This document shows, piece by piece, positions 34,343-43,394 of a DNA stretch of 64,000 bases. The stretch spans positions 7,777-71,776 of the forward strand of contig CAYTHB010000005.1 of assembly GCA_964437515.1 (NCBI GenBank), in the 5' to 3' direction. A model generated the notes under the pieces. That model worked only from the letters and a program-made list of their open reading frames with translations. It ran no database searches and was not told where the DNA came from. The translations under genes and the position numbers were made by a program. The DNA is from Sterolibacterium sp964437515 (GTDB taxonomy: Bacteria > Pseudomonadota > Gammaproteobacteria > Burkholderiales > Rhodocyclaceae). Position 1 is the stretch's first letter. Each line of letters opens with the position of its first letter.

Positions 34343-34385
34343 AAAACGGCGCATCTGTCTTTCTCGACGGATGCGCCGTTTTTTA
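34343..34385 (+). terminator. Intrinsic terminator of 6S RNA
   Basis: Stem AAAACGGCGCATC / GATGCGCCGTTTT with a 14-base loop, followed by TTTTTT. It ends the 6S transcript. Its last bases overlap the stop of the minus-strand NusG-II-like gene, and the A-rich left arm may let it serve both directions. Confidence 0.85.
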
Positions 34386-34778
34386 ATAGCTCAAGCTATC
34401 GTAAGCAGATTCGTCCCCCACCAGCGACAAACTCACGCGATTCGGGGCACAAATGGCAATGGCATTGGGACGACTCAACCAGCCCTGATGGACGCAGTAT
34501 TGACGTGGCCCGGGGTCAGACAATACGCGGGCGCGCCCCGGTTCCACCTCGATGACGGTCATGCCTAGCGGTCCGCTGACTTCCAGACGACGCGCCACAT
34601 TCAGGCCAAGCTCCGCCACAATCTGTCCATTGCTGCGAATCACGACCTTTTGTGCTGCCCCTGTGCGCCACAACAAGGAAAACGATGCGGCGCAGACCGT
34701 AAGCCCCAGCAGCAAGACCAGCCAGTCCCCAGGTTTCAGCAGATCCGCCTGTGCCGCGATTCCGCGATACCATTTCAT
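34383..34778 (-). CDS. NusG domain II-like membrane-anchored protein
   Basis: About 131 residues starting MKWYRGIAAQADLLKPGDW, with one membrane helix (about 20-42) and a C-terminal extracytoplasmic domain matching the NusG_II family (AAQKVVIRSNGQIVAELGLN, then a conserved end PNAIAICAPNRVSLSL). Function is unknown. ATG 34778 overlaps the rapZ stop (ATGA), so it is co-translated with rapZ. Longer readings run inside rapZ. Confidence 0.78.
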   Translation of the reverse strand: MKWYRGIAAQADLLKPGDWLVLLLGLTVCAASFSLLWRTGAAQKVVIRSNGQIVAELGLNVARRLEVSGPLGMTVIEVEPGRARVLSDPGPRQYCVHQGWLSRPNAIAICAPNRVSLSLVGDESAYDSLSY

Positions 34779-35644
34779 TTCGGGGTCATGGCGCGATGCC
34801 GCACCAGCACCCGCGCATCGGACTGAAAGTCGCGTGCCAGACACTCTGCCAGATAAACCGAACGATGCTGACCTCCCGTGCAACCAATGGCAACCGTCAG
34901 ATAGGAGCGTGAATCCCGCAAATAATCGGGTAACCAGTCGCGCACGAAACGCCGGATGTCGTTGTGCATCCGCGTGACTTCTGGCTGAGCCGCCAGGAAA
35001 TCAATCACCGGTGCATCGCGACCATCCAGCGGGCGCAGTTGCGGATCGTAATGCGGATTGGGCAGACAACGCACATCAAACACCAGATCCGCATCCAGTG
35101 GCAGGCCATGTTTGAATCCGAAAGATTCAAACAGCAAGGTCAGTTGGGCATCATGCACAGTGCCTGTGTGTTGCTCACGCTGATCCGTCACAAAATCCCG
35201 GATAAAAGTTCGTAAGGCATTGGGATGCAAATGACTGGTATCGATGTGATGTCCCAGTGCCGAGAGTGCTTCAAGTCCTTCGCGTTCACACGCAATGGCT
35301 TCGGCCAGTGTGGTGCTTGCATCGCCCAGAGGATGACGGCGCCGTGTTTCTGAAAACCGTTGTATCAGGACATCATCCCGCGCATCCAGAAAAATGAACC
35401 GCACTTCCACAGCCTGCGCACGCAGTTCTATGATCTGTTGCGGCAAGCTCTTGATGCTGGAACCTGTGCGCATATCCATCGCAACGGCAATCCGGTGGCT
35501 ACCCTCAAGACGTAGTTGCTCGACCAATGACAACAACAGCGGCGAGGGCAGATTATCGACACAGAAATAGCCCGCATCTTCCAACACATTGAGTGCAATG
35601 CTTTTCCCAGAACCCGACAAGCCGCTAATCAGTATCAGTTGCAT
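34775..35644 (-). CDS. rapZ: RNase adapter protein RapZ
   Basis: About 289 residues beginning MQLILISGLSGSGKSIALNV, with the P-loop near 8-15. Further support comes from DAGYFCVDNLPSPLLLSLV, the FLDARDDVLIQRFSETRRRHPL segment and the C-terminal IGCTGGQHRSVYLAECLA. In enterobacteria RapZ binds small RNAs GlmY/GlmZ and guides RNase E; in Betaproteobacteria its target RNA is not established. Start moved to ATG 35644, before the P-loop. Partner hprK, often adjacent in relatives, is not in view. Confidence 0.93.
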   Translation of the reverse strand: MQLILISGLSGSGKSIALNVLEDAGYFCVDNLPSPLLLSLVEQLRLEGSHRIAVAMDMRTGSSIKSLPQQIIELRAQAVEVRFIFLDARDDVLIQRFSETRRRHPLGDASTTLAEAIACEREGLEALSALGHHIDTSHLHPNALRTFIRDFVTDQREQHTGTVHDAQLTLLFESFGFKHGLPLDADLVFDVRCLPNPHYDPQLRPLDGRDAPVIDFLAAQPEVTRMHNDIRRFVRDWLPDYLRDSRSYLTVAIGCTGGQHRSVYLAECLARDFQSDARVLVRHRAMTPK

Positions 35645-35793
35645 AAGACCCCAGACAGATGACCGAGGCTGCAAGCATAGCCAATCCTGCTTGTTCTGTC
35701 ATGGATTCTGTCATGCACGATTCCATGAAATGGCATGTATTTACCGTGGAGTTGCCTCATTCGGCAAAGACGATTTTCGTGTGCAATGGCGGT

Positions 35794-36177
35794 ATGGCTG
35801 AAAGCAAAAAATATGAAATCACCGTCAAGGTCTCAACCGAGTTTCTTGAGGATCAATCCGATCCGGCGTCGAATCGTTATGTGTTCGCCTACGCCATCGA
35901 GATTCACAACACGGGAACGGTCGCGGCGCAACTCATCAGCCGGCACTGGGTCATCACCGATGCCGACGGTAGCGTGCAGGAAGTGCGGGGGCTGGGCGTG
36001 GTCGGACATCAGCCCTTGCTACAGCCGGGGCAGCACTTTGAATACACCAGCGGTTGCGCCCTGACGACTCCGGTCGGCACCATGAAAGGCAGTTACCAGA
36101 TGACGGCCGAGGATGGTGTGAGCTTTGAAGCGCCGATTAACGAGTTTCTGCTCTCTGTGCCGCGCGTGTTGCATTGA
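35794..36177 (+). CDS. apaG: ApaG domain protein
   Basis: A 127-residue ApaG, a fibronectin-III-like beta-sandwich, with FAYAIEIHNTGTVAAQLISR, HWVITDADGSVQEVRG-GVVG, the glycine-rich PLLQPGQHFEYTSG and GSYQM. Biological role is uncertain (implicated in magnesium/cobalt sensitivity in Salmonella). ATG 35794 (MAESKKYEITV) gives the family length; longer readings reach 35659. It is divergent from rapZ and convergent with prmC, whose end it overlaps by 41 bp. Confidence 0.9.
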   Translation: MAESKKYEITVKVSTEFLEDQSDPASNRYVFAYAIEIHNTGTVAAQLISRHWVITDADGSVQEVRGLGVVGHQPLLQPGQHFEYTSGCALTTPVGTMKGSYQMTAEDGVSFEAPINEFLLSVPRVLH

Positions 36178-37009
36178 GGAAAACCGGGCGACGTCCGCCC
36201 GAAACGCGCAGGATGCCCGCCAGATCACGGTTTTGTTCGATCTCGGTGTAATCGCCTTCCCGCAAGAGCCGCTCCACAGCTTCGGCCTGATCGTAACCAT
36301 GCTCCAGCAGCAGCCAGCCTTCCGCTTGCAGATACGCCGGTGCACCGGCAATGAGATGACGTAGTGCATCCAGGCCATCCGCACCACTCGCCAGCGCACT
36401 CATCGGCTCATGGGGTAAATCGCCCTGAAACAAATGCGGATCGTTTTCGACGATATAGGGCGGATTGCTTACGATGAGGTGATAGTACTCACTCTCAGAA
36501 TAATGAGCTAATTCATTGAACCAATCACTTTCAATGAAGGCGATTTTTGCGCCCAGCCGATGAGCGTTGTCACGAGCGATGCCCAGTGCCTGCGCAGAAA
36601 CATCCACCGCATGGACGCAGGCATCAGGCCGTTCCAGTGCCAGCGTAATGGCGATACAGCCACTGCCGCACCCCAGGTCGAGAATCCGGGGCGCAGAAAT
36701 GTCCGCTACTTTGCTCAGTGCCGATTCGACCAGCAACTCGGTTTCCGGACGCGGAATGAGCGCACCGGGCGCCACCCCGAATTCACGACCATAAAACTCG
36801 CGATGCCCGATGAGATAGGCGATGGGTTCCCCCTGTTCGCGTCGCGTGACCAACGACGTATAACGCGTGATCGTTTCGGTTTCCAATACCTGTTCCGGAT
36901 GCGCGATGAGGCGACTGGCGGATTGCCCCGTCACATGCTGGAGCAACAGACGGGCTTCCATCCGGCCGATACGTCGTGCCGCGCCATCCAGAACAAGTCC
37001 AATGTTCAT
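36137..37009 (-). CDS. prmC: Release-factor glutamine methyltransferase
   Basis: PrmC of 290 residues, methylating the GGQ glutamine of release factors. The SAM site is ILDLGCGSGCIAITLALERP (about 110-130), Asp in VHAVDVSAQAL, and the catalytic NPPY in VSNPPYIVEND. It lies 33 bp downstream of prfA, whose product is its substrate, in the usual hemA-prfA-prmC order. The C-terminal end (GRRPVFLNATRAAQRAETR) extends past the usual end and overlaps apaG antisense by 41 bp. Confidence 0.95.
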   Translation of the reverse strand: MNIGLVLDGAARRIGRMEARLLLQHVTGQSASRLIAHPEQVLETETITRYTSLVTRREQGEPIAYLIGHREFYGREFGVAPGALIPRPETELLVESALSKVADISAPRILDLGCGSGCIAITLALERPDACVHAVDVSAQALGIARDNAHRLGAKIAFIESDWFNELAHYSESEYYHLIVSNPPYIVENDPHLFQGDLPHEPMSALASGADGLDALRHLIAGAPAYLQAEGWLLLEHGYDQAEAVERLLREGDYTEIEQNRDLAGILRVSGGRRPVFLNATRAAQRAETR

Positions 37010-37042
37010 GCGGTTTTTTTCGAGCGTAAGTACATGCTAACT

Positions 37043-38125
37043 TTATTCATTATCCGCCAGTGCGGCGAGTAGTTCGGCTTGATGTTCGGCGGTTAGCCCC
37101 TGAATCAGCTCGTCCAGATCACCATTCATGATTGCGTCGATTTTGTAGAGCGTGAGGTTGATGCGATGATCGGTGACCCGTCCCTGCGGGAAATTGTAAG
37201 TGCGGATGCGTTCGGAACGGTCGCCACTGCCGATCAGGCTTTTGCGCTCGGAAGCAATTTTGGCGGCTTGCTCGCGCTCCTGTTTGTCTTTGAGACGCGC
37301 GGCCAGCACCGCCATGGCCTGCGCCTTGTTGCGATGCTGCGAGCGATCGTCCTGACATTCGACGACCAGCCCCGTGGGCAGGTGGGTGATGCGCACGGCG
37401 GAATCGGTTTTGTTGATGTGCTGCCCGCCCGCACCGGAGGCGCGAAAGGTGTCGATGCGTAATTCGGTGGGGTTGATGTCGATTTCTTCCAGCGCATCGG
37501 CCTCGGGCAACACTGCGACGGTGCAGGCGGAGGTGTGGATGCGCCCCTGCGTTTCCGTAGCGGGCACGCGCTGCACGCGGTGGCCACCGGATTCGAATTT
37601 GAGTTTGGAATAAGCCCCCAGCCCATTGATGCGCGCGATGACTTCACGAAAGCCGCCTAGCTCGGATTCATTGGCGGAAATCAGCTCGACTTGCCAACGG
37701 TTCCGCTCGGCAAAGCGGGTGTACATGCGGAACAGATCGCCAGCAAACAAGGCCGATTCATCGCCGCCCGTGCCGGCGCGAATTTCCAGAAACAGATTGC
37801 GTTGATCGTTCGGGTCAACGGGCAGCAGGGCTTTTTGCAATGCGTCTTCGACCCGCAGGATTTCTGTGTGGCAACGTGGAATTTCTTCCTCGGCCAGTAC
37901 TTTCATTTCCGGATCGTCCCGCATTTGTTCGGCAGCCTGCAAATCTGCTTCAAGCTGGCGGAATTCGCGGTAAAGCGCGACGACTTCGCCGACTTCGGCG
38001 TGTTCGCGCGATAGCTTGCGGTAGTGGTCGATATCGCGCGTGGCATCTTCTGCACCGAGCAGATGATCGAGTTCGGTCAGGCGTTCAGCGAGATGTTCGA
38101 GTTTGTGGCGGATGCTGGGCTTCAT
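37043..38125 (-). CDS. prfA: Peptide chain release factor 1
   Basis: RF1 of 360 residues recognising UAA and UAG. It has the catalytic GGQ in ASGAGGQHINKTDSAVRI and the RF1 stop-recognition tripeptide in the form PAT near VQRVPATETQGRIH. The N-terminal domain is a helical bundle rich in acidic residues. It follows hemA by 57 bp and precedes prmC. Confidence 0.97.
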   Translation of the reverse strand: MKPSIRHKLEHLAERLTELDHLLGAEDATRDIDHYRKLSREHAEVGEVVALYREFRQLEADLQAAEQMRDDPEMKVLAEEEIPRCHTEILRVEDALQKALLPVDPNDQRNLFLEIRAGTGGDESALFAGDLFRMYTRFAERNRWQVELISANESELGGFREVIARINGLGAYSKLKFESGGHRVQRVPATETQGRIHTSACTVAVLPEADALEEIDINPTELRIDTFRASGAGGQHINKTDSAVRITHLPTGLVVECQDDRSQHRNKAQAMAVLAARLKDKQEREQAAKIASERKSLIGSGDRSERIRTYNFPQGRVTDHRINLTLYKIDAIMNGDLDELIQGLTAEHQAELLAALADNE

Positions 38126-38182
38126 GGTGAACGGACAATGACGCAGACGGCAAAGCAGCCGTCATGTGGAGTGAATCGAAAG

Positions 38183-39445
38183 CTACTCGGTAGGATGTAG
38201 GTGATACAGGCGCGCGATGAGGTGTGTGAGTTGGCTACGCTCGTCGCCTTCGGCTTGGTTCAGGGCATGAGTGGGCGCATGAAGCAGCTTGTTGGTCAGC
38301 CCATGCGAGAGTGCTTCCAGCACTTTTTGTGGATCTTCGCCTCGCGCCAGCAGTTTTTGCGCGTGCTCCAACTCATGACGGCGGTTACGTTCGGCCGCAT
38401 CGCGCAAGGCACGGATGGTAGGAACGGCCTCGCGTGCGTCCATCCAGTGCATGAAATCGAGTACCCGTGCATCAATGATGCCTTCGGCTTCGACCACCGC
38501 CGCCTGCCGTGATTCGAGGCCGTCCTCGACGATTTTGCCCAAGTCATCGAGGGTGTAGAGAAAGACATCGTCCAGATGGCCAATTTCCCGCTCGATATCA
38601 CGTGGTACAGCCAGATCGACCATCACCATCGGTCGATGGCGGCGTGTCTTGAGGGCACGTTCCACCGCGCCCAGACCAATCACGGGCAAGGGGCTGGCCG
38701 TGCATGAAACAACGATGTCATATTCCGCCAGATGACTGGGAACTTCATCGAGCCGCAAGGTATCCGCATTGAACCGCTGCGCCAGTTGTGCCGCACGCTC
38801 GGTGGTGCGATTGGCAATGGTGATGCGTTTGGGCAGGTAGCCGGTGAAATGAGCGGCGCACAGCTCGATCATTTCACCCGCACCGATAAACAGCACGCGC
38901 TGATCGGCGATATTTTCAAAAATGCGGGCGGAAAGATGGACTGCTGCAGCCGCCATGGAAACGGTATTGGCACCAATCGCCGTGGTGGATCGCACTTCCT
39001 TGGCGACAGAGAAAGTATGCTGGAACAGTTTGTTCAGCAAGGTGCCGAGCGTGCCGGCTTCTTCGGCACTGCGCGCGGCCTGCTTCATCTGCCCGAGTAT
39101 CTGCGGCTCGCCTAGTACCATCGAATCAAGACCACTGGCGACACGGAACATGTGGCGCACCGTGTCGCGTTGCGGCAGCTTGTACAAGTAAGGTCGCAGC
39201 GTGTCCATCGGCAGGGCGTGGTAGCCTGCCAGCCAGTCGGCAGCAGATTCCGCGCCATTGGCTTGCTCAGCCGCGCAATAGATTTCAGTCCGGTTGCATG
39301 TCGACAGGATGGCCGCTTCGCGCAAGGCACGATCATGCACCAGTTCGCCCAAGGCCTGCGGCAAGCGATCCGGCTGGAACGCAAGCTGCTCGCGCACGTC
39401 GAGCGGCGCTGTGTGATGATTGATGCCGAGGGCGAACAACTGCAT
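38183..39445 (-). CDS. hemA: Glutamyl-tRNA reductase
   Basis: HemA of about 420 residues, reducing glutamyl-tRNA to glutamate-1-semialdehyde, the first step of C5-pathway tetrapyrrole synthesis. The catalytic Cys50 is in LSTCNRTEIYC; SGLDSMVLGEPQILGQMKQA follows, then the NADPH-binding FIGAGEMIELCAAHF and C-terminal dimerisation helices. ATG 39445 (MQLFALGINHHTAPL) gives the family start; a longer reading to 39487 is not needed. It heads the hemA-prfA-prmC run. Confidence 0.96.
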   Translation of the reverse strand: MQLFALGINHHTAPLDVREQLAFQPDRLPQALGELVHDRALREAAILSTCNRTEIYCAAEQANGAESAADWLAGYHALPMDTLRPYLYKLPQRDTVRHMFRVASGLDSMVLGEPQILGQMKQAARSAEEAGTLGTLLNKLFQHTFSVAKEVRSTTAIGANTVSMAAAAVHLSARIFENIADQRVLFIGAGEMIELCAAHFTGYLPKRITIANRTTERAAQLAQRFNADTLRLDEVPSHLAEYDIVVSCTASPLPVIGLGAVERALKTRRHRPMVMVDLAVPRDIEREIGHLDDVFLYTLDDLGKIVEDGLESRQAAVVEAEGIIDARVLDFMHWMDAREAVPTIRALRDAAERNRRHELEHAQKLLARGEDPQKVLEALSHGLTNKLLHAPTHALNQAEGDERSQLTHLIARLYHLHPTE

Positions 39446-39593
39446 GGGGCAAGCGAGCCAGGTCGCAGGATTCCTTGAAAAAATCAAGGAAAATTATAGC
39501 ATTGGCGCACATCGGCGATTTTTTCCTGTCAGCACCATCGCATCAATGGCACGATCGCAGCCCGCATGAAACCTGCGGACACCGGTTGCCTGA

Positions 39594-40946
39594 TCAGAAT
39601 AATATTTCGCCACGCAAGGAGTGCGCACGTGCCTCGGTGATGCGTAATTCGATGATTTGCCCGATGAGACGCTCTGCCTCGCGGGGTGCGGCGAAATTCA
39701 CGACACGGTTGTTATCGGTACGCGCAGCCAGTTCCGCATCGTTCTTTTTCGAGCGACCTTCCACCAGAACCCGCTGTACGGTGCCGACCATGCGCTGGCT
39801 GATGTCCGCCGCCTGCTGATCAATCAGTTGCTGGAGTTGCTGCAAGCGTGCTGATTTGACATCGGTGGGTGTGTCATCCGCAAGTTCCGCCGCTGGTGTG
39901 CCGGGGCGGGCACTGTAGAGAAAACTATAGCTGCCATCAAACCCGACATCCTCGATCAGTTTGAGGGTCGCCGCAAAATCAGCCTCGGTTTCACCAGGAA
40001 AACCGATGATGAAATCCGAGCTCAGCGAAATATCCGGCCGCACCGCGCGTAGCTTGCGAATGATGCTCTTGTATTCCAGCGCGGTATAGCCGCGCTTCAT
40101 CGCGGCCAGCACACGGTCGGAGCCCGACTGCACCGGCAGATGCAACTGTGAAACCAGCTTGGGCACACGCGCATAGGTGTCGATGAGCCGCTGCGTCATT
40201 TCACGCGGATGCGACGTGGTGTAGCGTATGCGTTCGATGCCCGGAATATCGGCGATGGTTTCGATGAGGAAGGCCAGATCAACCGTCTCACCTTCCTCAT
40301 CGGTCGCCCCTTGATAGGCATTCACATTCTGACCCAGCAGGGTCACTTCCCGGACGCCCTGCAAAGTCAGGCTGACCACTTCAGCCAGCACATCCGCCAA
40401 GGGCCGCGAGACTTCGTCACCCCGCGTGTAAGGCACGATGCAGAAGCTGCAAAACTTGGAACAGCCTTCCATGATGGATACAAAGGCCGTGGCACCTTCG
40501 ACACGCGCAGGCGGCAGATGATCGAATTTTTCAATTTCCGGAAAGGAAATATCCACCTGTGGCTGACCGCTACTCGCGCGAGCTTCGATCAACTGCGGCA
40601 GGCGATGCAGGGTTTGCGGGCCGAAAACGACATCCACATACGGCGCGCGCCGGATGATGGCATCGCCTTCCTGACTGGCAACGCATCCACCCACGCCAAT
40701 CACCAGACCCGGATTGCGCTGCTTGAGATGACGCACACGCCCCAGATCATGAAACACCTTTTCCTGTGCTTTTTCGCGTACCGAGCAAGTATTGAACAAA
40801 ATGATGTCGGCGTCTTCCGGTGTGGCGGTGGGCTCCAACGCTTGTCCCTGCGTACCGGCATGTTCAGTGAGTACATCGACCATTTTGGCCGAATCGTATT
40901 CATTCATCTGACAACCGAAGGTGCGGATATAAACTTTCTTGACCAT
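39594..40946 (-). CDS. miaB: tRNA-2-methylthio-N6-dimethylallyladenosine synthase
   Basis: Full-length MiaB of 450 residues, adding methylthio at position 37 of tRNAs reading UNN codons. The N-terminal UPF0004 domain has cysteines in TFGCQMNEYDSAKM, FNTCSVREKA and GVGGCVASQEG for one iron-sulfur cluster. The radical-SAM CxxxCxxC is CSKFCSFCIVPYTRG, and a TRAM domain closes the protein (VLVEGRSKKNDAELAARTD). It stands alone between hemA and the HAD gene. Confidence 0.96.
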   Translation of the reverse strand: MVKKVYIRTFGCQMNEYDSAKMVDVLTEHAGTQGQALEPTATPEDADIILFNTCSVREKAQEKVFHDLGRVRHLKQRNPGLVIGVGGCVASQEGDAIIRRAPYVDVVFGPQTLHRLPQLIEARASSGQPQVDISFPEIEKFDHLPPARVEGATAFVSIMEGCSKFCSFCIVPYTRGDEVSRPLADVLAEVVSLTLQGVREVTLLGQNVNAYQGATDEEGETVDLAFLIETIADIPGIERIRYTTSHPREMTQRLIDTYARVPKLVSQLHLPVQSGSDRVLAAMKRGYTALEYKSIIRKLRAVRPDISLSSDFIIGFPGETEADFAATLKLIEDVGFDGSYSFLYSARPGTPAAELADDTPTDVKSARLQQLQQLIDQQAADISQRMVGTVQRVLVEGRSKKNDAELAARTDNNRVVNFAAPREAERLIGQIIELRITEARAHSLRGEILF

Positions 40947-41036
40947 GATATAAAACGTCAGCCTGCTTGCAGAGCAAACCGTGAATTATCCCAGAGATGG
41001 CAAGGACGCTGCTACTTTTCAGAGGCTATTCAGAGA

Positions 41037-41750
41037 CTATCGGGCATCGGCATGCCACGCACGCAGACGTTCCAGCGTGAGATGTTCATTCGCCGCCAGC
41101 ACGTTACAAGCACCGACAAATTCTTCATCCGGCGTGTAATCGCTGCGCGTGATGACGGTGGGGATACCGGCTGCACGGCTGGCTGCCAGACCATGTACGG
41201 AATCTTCGATCGCCAGACAATCGCGAGCGGGCAGATTCAACGCTTTCAACGTCCACAAATAGAGATCAGGTGCTGGCTTTTTGGCAGCGACACTCTCACC
41301 AGACGCAATGACTTCAAACCAACGATCCGCTTCGGGCCCGAGGTTGGCGCGCAGCAGATTGACAACATTTTGTGGTGTCGAACTGGAGGCAATGGCCAGC
41401 CGTAATCCTTCCGTCCGCGCATCGCAAATCAGCGAACCAATATCTGCGCGTAGCGGAATCGCACCGGCGGCCAGAAGACGCTGATAGTTGCGGGTTTTGA
41501 TTTCATGGATACGATCCAGCAAGGCATCGAAGTCTGCCCGCTGGAAAGTGGCGGGATCAAATTTTTCTGCATAGTGGCGGATGCGTTCGCGGCCTCCCGT
41601 CACGTCGAGCAGTTTCCCGTAGAAGGCTTCATCCCAATGCCACGACAAACCCAGCTCGACAAACGCCGCGTTGAAGGCGGGACGATGACCATCACGTTCA
41701 GTATGTGCAAGCGTTCCATCGACATCGAAAATCAGGGCACGCAAGGTCAT
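41037..41750 (-). CDS. HAD-family phosphatase, CbbY-like
   Basis: A 237-residue HAD hydrolase with motif I FDVDGTLAHTE (nucleophile and acid Asp 9 and 11), cap helices to about residue 95, motif II SSSTPQNV and motif IV AIEDSVHGLAASRAAG. The motif I sequence and cap are like CbbY, which removes xylulose-1,5-bisphosphate. No Calvin-cycle genes are in the window, so another sugar phosphate is possible. It lies 57 bp after emrB in the minus-strand direction. Confidence 0.85.
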   Translation of the reverse strand: MTLRALIFDVDGTLAHTERDGHRPAFNAAFVELGLSWHWDEAFYGKLLDVTGGRERIRHYAEKFDPATFQRADFDALLDRIHEIKTRNYQRLLAAGAIPLRADIGSLICDARTEGLRLAIASSSTPQNVVNLLRANLGPEADRWFEVIASGESVAAKKPAPDLYLWTLKALNLPARDCLAIEDSVHGLAASRAAGIPTVITRSDYTPDEEFVGACNVLAANEHLTLERLRAWHADAR

Positions 41751-41807
41751 GACTTTGCTCCTTCAGGGAACCGTGGATCGTTGATTATCCCCCAGATGCG
41801 GCTTTCG

Positions 41808-43370
41808 TCAATGCGCCCCGCCCGCTGCATCGGCACTCCCCATTCCTGCCGATTTTTCCGGGCGCGCCAGCCAGATGATGCCGGTCAGTGCCAAAAACAG
41901 CACCGCAGAAGCCGCAAATAAATCAACCGCACTGAGCGTATACGCCTGCTGGTCGATGAGCCGGTTGATCGCCGCCAGGCTTTGATCCTGACTGAACCCC
42001 AGCGCGTTGAATGACGACAGGGTGTGGGTTGTCGGCAGATGAGCTGCATTGATGCGCTCGGCCAGCTCGGCATGATGCAAAGCGGCACGATCTTCCCAAA
42101 GCGTGGTGTAGATGGAAGTACCAAATGCCCCGGCGGTAATCCGCACAAAGTTGGATAACCCCGCTGCCGCTGGTATGCGTTCCGGCGGTAGCCCTGAAAG
42201 AATCAGTGCCATCAGCGGCACGAACAGAAAGGCCATCGGGATGCCTTGCACCACCGAAGGCATCAGCAGAGTGATGAGATCGGCTTGTGTATTGAAACCT
42301 GCACGCATCCACAGCACGATGGCGAAGGTGGCAAAGGCAACCATCGATAACAGACGCAAGTCGATGCGATGGATGTTCTTGCCGACAAACGGAGTCACAA
42401 GAATGGCGAGAATGCCCACCGGTGCCATGATGAAGCCTGCCCAGGTCGCCGTGTAGCCCATGTACTGTTGCAACCACAGCGGCAACAACACTACATTGCC
42501 GAAGAACACGCCATAGCCGAGCGAGAGCGAGAGCGTGCCAACCCAGAAATTGCGCCGACGGAACAGGGAAAGATCGACCACCGGATGCGCCTCGGTGGTT
42601 TCCCAGATGAGAAACAGCACAAAGCCGATGGCGGCCGTCAGCGCCAGCGTCACGATGAAGCCCGAGGAAAACCAGTCTAGTTCCTTGCCGTTATCGAGCA
42701 TGATCTGCAAGCTGCCGACCCAGATCACCAGCAGTGCCAGCCCCACGCTATCAATCGGCAGCTTGCGCGTCGGCGATTCACGACGACGGTACAGTGCCCA
42801 AGTGGTGGCTGCAGCAAACAGGCCGACGGGGATATTGATGTAGAAAATCCACGGCCAACTGAAGTTGTCGGTAATCCAGCCGCCCAGCACCGGCCCCATC
42901 ACGGGTGCGACTAGAGTGGTCATCGACCAGAACGCCAGTGCTGTCCCGGATTTTTCCTTGGGATAGCTTTGCAGGAGCAAAGCTTGCGACAAGGGGATCA
43001 TCGGCCCGGCGACCAGCCCTTGCAGCACGCGGAAGGCGACCAGACTGGAAAAGTTGGGAGCCAGCCCGCACAGCAATGAAGCGATGACGAATAACAAGAT
43101 GCTCAGGGTAAACAAGCGCACCATGCCGAAACGCTGGGTCAGCCAACCGGTGAGCGGCACGGAAATCGCGTTCGACACGGCAAAGCTGGTGATGACCCAG
43201 GTGCCCTGACTCGGGCTGACACCGAAATCTCCGGCGATGGCGGGAATCGAGACGTTGGCGATCGACGAGTCGAGCACGTTCATGAAGGTCGCCAGCGACA
43301 GGGCGACCGTGCCCAGCACCAAAGTGCCGCCCTTGAGTGGCGGTGGATCGAAACTGGCTGCGGGATTCAT
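41808..43370 (-). CDS. emrB: EmrB/QacA-type MFS efflux transporter
   Basis: A 520-residue DHA2-family transporter with about 14 membrane helices. It has the antiporter motif MNVLDSSIANVSIPAIAGDF in helix 1, QGTWVITSFAVSNAISVPLT and LTQRFGMVRLFTLSI (motif A-like), and GLVAGPMIPLSQALLLQSYP. It works with the HlyD-type adaptor encoded 24 bp upstream and the NodT-type outer-membrane factor of the same operon to expel hydrophobic drugs or metabolites by proton antiport. Substrate is unknown. Confidence 0.92.
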   Translation of the reverse strand: MNPAASFDPPPLKGGTLVLGTVALSLATFMNVLDSSIANVSIPAIAGDFGVSPSQGTWVITSFAVSNAISVPLTGWLTQRFGMVRLFTLSILLFVIASLLCGLAPNFSSLVAFRVLQGLVAGPMIPLSQALLLQSYPKEKSGTALAFWSMTTLVAPVMGPVLGGWITDNFSWPWIFYINIPVGLFAAATTWALYRRRESPTRKLPIDSVGLALLVIWVGSLQIMLDNGKELDWFSSGFIVTLALTAAIGFVLFLIWETTEAHPVVDLSLFRRRNFWVGTLSLSLGYGVFFGNVVLLPLWLQQYMGYTATWAGFIMAPVGILAILVTPFVGKNIHRIDLRLLSMVAFATFAIVLWMRAGFNTQADLITLLMPSVVQGIPMAFLFVPLMALILSGLPPERIPAAAGLSNFVRITAGAFGTSIYTTLWEDRAALHHAELAERINAAHLPTTHTLSSFNALGFSQDQSLAAINRLIDQQAYTLSAVDLFAASAVLFLALTGIIWLARPEKSAGMGSADAAGGAH

Positions 43371-43394
43371 GGCTGTGCGTTGGATGAGCCGGGT

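Noticed and set aside
34144..34344. Minus-strand reading frame of 66 codons downstream of zapA
   Set aside because: The region is fully explained by 6S RNA structure and its terminator.
40209..41405. Plus-strand reading frame of 398 codons
   Set aside because: Antisense to miaB and the HAD gene, with low-complexity composition and no recognisable domain.
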